Assembly (NCBI GenBank): GCA_012728115.1
Contig: JAAYFS010000004.1
Span: 21,584-85,583, forward strand
Reading direction: 5' to 3'
Length of the DNA stretch: 64,000 nucleotides
Source: Bacillota bacterium
Lineage (GTDB): Bacteria > Bacillota > Limnochordia > Darwinibacteriales > JAAYFS01
The first letter of the stretch is position 1. The number at the start of each line of letters is the position of its first letter. Below are positions 61,342 through 64,000 of this stretch, one piece after another. The position numbers and the translations under genes were made by a program. The notes under the pieces were generated by a model. The model ran no database searches. It had not been told where the DNA came from and was given only the letters and a program-made list of their open reading frames with translations.

Positions 61342-61369
61342 GGGGCGGGTTTGAAACCGCCCCTTTTTT
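61342..61369 (+). terminator. Terminator after the second MsmX-like ATPase gene
   Basis: GGGGCGG at 61342-61348 pairs with CCGCCCC at 61357-61363. Six T residues follow. Confidence 0.9.
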
Positions 61370-61431
61370 GATGTATTTTTTCCAAGATCTTCGGGAATTT
61401 TAAACTAATGTTATGTCTAGGTGGGAAAAGG

Positions 61432-62403
61432 ATGAGTGATCAATTTCTACTCGCAGTGGATCTTGGTGGAACAAAAATTGCTACGTGTATAGGGACTTTA
61501 GAAGGACAGATAATAAAGAAATCTGTTGAGAAGACCAAGTCAAATGGAACCAGCTACGAAATTGTTGCGCAGGTTATTTCTGCTATAAGTAATTTAGTAA
61601 ATGAATTAGGCATAAGATCGAAATTGAGAGGCTTAGGAATAGGCTGCCCAGGTATAGTTGATAGTAATAGAGGAGTTGTAGTTTCTACGCCCAATCTTCC
61701 TTGGCGAGATCTTCCTCTAAAAGCATTGATCGAAGCAGAATTTAAGGATGTCGAAATCTTTCTGGACAATGATGCGAACTGTGCTACGCTTGCCGAATTT
61801 CATCATGGCGCGGGTGTGGGAAATGACAACATGCTTTATCTGACGGTATCAACTGGAATAGGGGCGGGCTTAATTCTAAATGGATCGCTATATCGAGGAA
61901 AAGATTCGTGTGCTGGTGAAATTGGTCATATGATTATGGAACGCCGAAGTAACATACAATGCGGCTGTGGCCAATATGGTTGTTTAGAAACACTAGCATC
62001 AGGCACAGCGATCGCGCGAATTGCCCAGGAAAGGCTTAAGGAAGGTGCTGGCAGCGAGATCCTTAAGCTTGTGAAGTCTATCGAAGAAGTAGATGCCCAG
62101 ATCGTTGGAATCGCCGCTAAGGAAGATGGTTTAGCAAAAGCGATTTTGAATGAAGCCTTTGAATACTTAGGATTAGCGATTGTAAATTTGATCAATACAT
62201 TGAATGTAGACGTAATCGTTATTGGTGGAGGAGTTGCCAAATTAGGTCCGCTACTATTTGATCAAGTTCGAAAAGTGGTCGCTGAAAGACTAGCAAAATC
62301 ACCAACTTGCGACACTCCTATCGTACCATCCCGTTTAGGCGATGAAGCGGGATTAAAAGGAGCACTTAGACTGGTGCTCGACTCCATTACTTGCCATTAT
62401 TGA
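61432..62403 (+). CDS. ROK family glucokinase
   Basis: Predicted sugar kinase of 323 residues that would phosphorylate imported glucose or a related hexose. The ATP site is LAVDLGGTKIATCIG, the sugar-binding segment includes GCPGIVDSNRGVV and FLDNDANCATLAEF, the ROK zinc site is IQCGCGQYGCLETLASG, and no DNA-binding domain precedes it, so it is a kinase and not a ROK repressor. AGGTGGG at 61419-61425 fits ATG 61432. The location after the sugar ATPase supports a sugar-uptake role; glucose is the family default but not certain. Confidence 0.9.
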   Translation: MSDQFLLAVDLGGTKIATCIGTLEGQIIKKSVEKTKSNGTSYEIVAQVISAISNLVNELGIRSKLRGLGIGCPGIVDSNRGVVVSTPNLPWRDLPLKALIEAEFKDVEIFLDNDANCATLAEFHHGAGVGNDNMLYLTVSTGIGAGLILNGSLYRGKDSCAGEIGHMIMERRSNIQCGCGQYGCLETLASGTAIARIAQERLKEGAGSEILKLVKSIEEVDAQIVGIAAKEDGLAKAILNEAFEYLGLAIVNLINTLNVDVIVIGGGVAKLGPLLFDQVRKVVAERLAKSPTCDTPIVPSRLGDEAGLKGALRLVLDSITCHY

Positions 62404-62471
62404 CAGTGAGTTCTTGTGAGGGATATAATTAGATTAGCGATAGGATTGTCCATTAATAACGGGGTGAGATT

Positions 62472-62741
62472 GTGTCTGAAACAAAAAGAATTATGGTTTC
62501 TGTTCCAAATAAACTATTGTTAGAAGTTGATAAACTAGTTAAAGAAGAAAATGGAAATCGCAGTCAGTTCGTAAGAGAGGCGATACAACACTACATCCTT
62601 GAACGTAAAAAACGACTTCTTCGTGAAAGACTAAAGGAAGGGTACCAAAGAATGGCTGCCCTGAATTTGGTGTTAGCTGAAGAAGGCGCTGGAATGGATC
62701 CTTTAGAGGAATACGAAAAAGAATTAGCGGAGGCGGAATAA
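62472..62741 (+). CDS. mazE: Ribbon-helix-helix antitoxin, MazE/EndoAI-like
   Basis: An 89-residue antitoxin. The N-terminal ribbon-helix-helix (KRIMVSVPNKLLLEVDKLVKEENGNRSQFVREAIQHYI) binds DNA as a dimer and represses its own operon; the acidic C-terminal tail (about 50-89) would fold against the toxin. It resembles Bacillus EndoAI (NdoAI). The start is GTG after GGGGTGAG. The toxin gene starts right after its stop codon. Confidence 0.88.
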   Translation: MSETKRIMVSVPNKLLLEVDKLVKEENGNRSQFVREAIQHYILERKKRLLRERLKEGYQRMAALNLVLAEEGAGMDPLEEYEKELAEAE

Positions 62742-63098
62742 GTGGTTAACCTATCGCGCGGCGACATTTTTTATGCTAATCTTAATCCCGTCATTGGGTC
62801 CGAACAAGGTGGAGTTCGGCCAGTTCTAATTCTTCAAAATGATATTGGAAACAAATACAGCCCGACTACCATCGTTGCGGCGATAACATCAAAGATTAAA
62901 AAAGCTAAGCTTCCGACGCATGTTGAGTTGGAGGCTGGTAAATTCGATTTAGAAAAGGACTCGGTTATTTTGCTAGAACAGGTTCGCACGATCGATAAAA
63001 GGCGTTTGAAGGAGAAAATAGCTCATTTAGACGACGAGACTATGGAACAGATAAACCAAGCTCTGCAGATTAGTTTTGGATTGGTTGATCTTGATTGA
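62742..63098 (+). CDS. mazF: MazF/EndoA family mRNA interferase toxin
   Basis: A 118-residue endoribonuclease toxin. The PemK/MazF signatures [56 protein letters not shown] and [17 protein letters not shown] are intact, including the catalytic Arg and Thr region. Bacillus EndoA cuts single-stranded RNA at UACAU; sequence similarity suggests the same or a related site. It starts at GTG with no gap after the antitoxin. Its chromosomal place beside household genes is as in Bacillus, where it is a stress module, not a mobile one. Confidence 0.93.
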   Translation: MVNLSRGDIFYANLNPVIGSEQGGVRPVLILQNDIGNKYSPTTIVAAITSKIKKAKLPTHVELEAGKFDLEKDSVILLEQVRTIDKRRLKEKIAHLDDETMEQINQALQISFGLVDLD

Positions 63099-63121
63099 AT
63101 GTGGGAAAATAAAGAGACAGG

Positions 63122-63152
63122 CACTCATGAATAACAAAATGAGTGTTTTTTT
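63122..63152 (+). terminator. Terminator after the mazEF operon
   Basis: CACTCAT at 63122-63128 pairs with ATGAGTG at 63139-63145. Seven T residues follow. Confidence 0.85.
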
Positions 63153-63241
63153 ATTTCCCTGCTTTTCTTTTTTGAGATGCAGGAAATCAATGAATCAAAT
63201 GGGAAATATTGATAAAGATTGGCAAACCGGAGGAATGATGG

Positions 63242-63943
63242 ATGGAGCCGATTATTGGGATTACCTGCGGACATAGCTGGCAGGACCCTGAACGTTTTTA
63301 TGTCAATGCTAGTTACATAAGGGCAATCGAACAAGCTGGTGGTACCCCAATTTTGATTCCGCATTTGACAACCAAGCGCTTGGAAAGTATAGTTAACATG
63401 ATTGACGGGCTTTTGGTACCAGGAGGAATTGATATTGATCCGTTGCTATTTAATGACCAACCTCATCCCAAATGTGGTGAAATCGATCCCATCTGGGATG
63501 AACTTGATATTACCGTAATCCGTAAGGCAATGGAGCGGGAGATTCCAATTCTAGCGATTTGTCGTGGGATGCAGGTCTTAAATGTAGCCATGGGTGGCGA
63601 TCTGATTCAAGATATACCTTCGCAAGTAAATGGTCATATTAAACATACTCAACAATCACCAAAATGGCACGCTACCCATAGGGTAACTGTTAAGCCTAAG
63701 AGTTTGCTGAGTAAAGCATTGAATGCTGGAACTGTCGAGTTACACGTAAATTCCTTTCACCATCAGGCGGTAAAAAAGGTGGCACCAGGTTTTATTGTCT
63801 CCGCTGAGGCAGCAGATGGTGTGATTGAGGCTATCGAATATGTTGGTGGGACTAAGGTTCTGGGAGTACAATGGCATCCAGAATTAATGTTAAACCACTA
63901 TCCTCATTTCCGAAATTTATTCAGTATGCTAGTCTCAAAATAA
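63242..63943 (+). CDS. Gamma-glutamyl-gamma-aminobutyrate hydrolase family protein (PuuD-like)
   Basis: Class I glutamine amidotransferase-like hydrolase (peptidase C26), 233 residues. The oxyanion loop is LLVPGGIDIDP, the nucleophile Cys is in PILAICRGMQVLNVAMGGDL, and the His-Glu pair is in VLGVQWHPELM. Such enzymes release gamma-aminobutyrate or another amine from gamma-glutamyl conjugates. No puuABC partners are seen, so the substrate is open. GGAGGA at 63230-63235 fits ATG 63242. The next gene follows with a short gap and may share the operon. Confidence 0.9.
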   Translation: MEPIIGITCGHSWQDPERFYVNASYIRAIEQAGGTPILIPHLTTKRLESIVNMIDGLLVPGGIDIDPLLFNDQPHPKCGEIDPIWDELDITVIRKAMEREIPILAICRGMQVLNVAMGGDLIQDIPSQVNGHIKHTQQSPKWHATHRVTVKPKSLLSKALNAGTVELHVNSFHHQAVKKVAPGFIVSAEAADGVIEAIEYVGGTKVLGVQWHPELMLNHYPHFRNLFSMLVSK

Positions 63944-63968
63944 TATTTTGGTTTTAGGAGGAAGACAA

Positions 63969-64000
63969 ATGCTAGCGATTACGAATGTTCAGATCTACAC
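63969..64000 (+). CDS. Start of an unidentified gene, perhaps an amidohydrolase (cut by window end)
   Basis: ATG 63969 is preceded by AGGAGGAAGA at suitable distance and opens MLAITNVQIYT before the window ends. The hydrophobic strand followed by IYT is typical of amidohydrolase N termini, but ten codons do not allow assignment. Confidence 0.5.
   Translation, partial: MLAITNVQIY

Noticed and set aside
62472..63098. MazEF as a sign of a mobile island
   Set aside because: No integrase, repeats or change in composition; the module resembles the chromosomal EndoAI-EndoA pair of Bacillus.
1..64000. tRNA, rRNA, CRISPR arrays, insertion sequences, prophage or attachment sites
   Set aside because: None seen on reading both strands; no transposase, integrase or direct-repeat array was found.

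Overview
This window reads as a chromosome segment of a diderm (two-membrane) member of the Bacillota/Firmicutes, perhaps near Limnochordia or Halanaerobia; the lineage is inferred from gene content, not from a marker tree. Two kinds of evidence coexist. From degS-degU through comFA/comFC, yvyF-flgM-flgN-flgK-flgL-DUF6470-fliW-csrA-flaG-fliS, hpf-secA-prfB, a YitT gene, ctp-minJ-like and uvrBAC, the order follows the Bacillus subtilis degSU-comF-flagellar-secA-uvrAB neighbourhood. Yet the window also encodes a secretin-based type II secretion (T2SS-like) machine and three signal-peptide beta-barrel proteins ending in Phe, which imply an outer membrane. No rRNA, tRNA, CRISPR array, insertion sequence or phage was seen.

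Layout: (1) 1-445, end of an unrecognised coiled-coil gene. (2) 560-11322, T2SS-like operon gspE-F-G-I-J-K-L-M/C-D with an exceptionally long secretin, followed by a 1110-residue exported LamG/HExxH/beta-helix protein (11493-14825) that could be a substrate. (3) 14929-21277, mtnP, degS-degU, an HD protein, a GerE-like regulator and an ABC exporter. (4) 21420-30144, competence genes and the flagellar filament-assembly operon with its regulators FlgM, FliW and CsrA; a FliT-like gene at its end carries an in-frame stop. (5) 30223-39949, cold-shock protein, hibernation factor, secA, prfB with programmed frameshift, then cell-envelope genes (LmeA-like, DUF5693, csaB, wecG/tagA, YitT). (6) 40288-51371, C-terminal processing protease, MinJ-like protein, polysaccharide deacetylase, pyrophosphatase, and uvrBAC behind a LexA box that matches the Bacillus consensus. 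(7) 51453-62403, an outer-membrane and sugar-uptake region: a small beta-barrel, a lipoprotein subtilase, a HAD phosphatase, two porin-like genes flanked by two solitary MsmX/UgpC-type ATPases, and a ROK sugar kinase. (8) MazEF, a PuuD-like glutamine amidotransferase, and the first codons of another gene.

The most interesting signals are: two porin genes whose long 5' leaders share a perfect Shine-Dalgarno-like decamer followed by a hairpin presenting a CsrA-type ACAnGGAU motif, while csrA lies in the same window; a secretin with about eight N0/STN-like repeats; a hairpin with a C-rich loop that resembles RsaE/RoxS-type small RNAs; a SigD-type promoter for flgM; and a possible structure that hides the gspE ribosome binding site. 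All are read by eye; no alignment, folding or database search was run.
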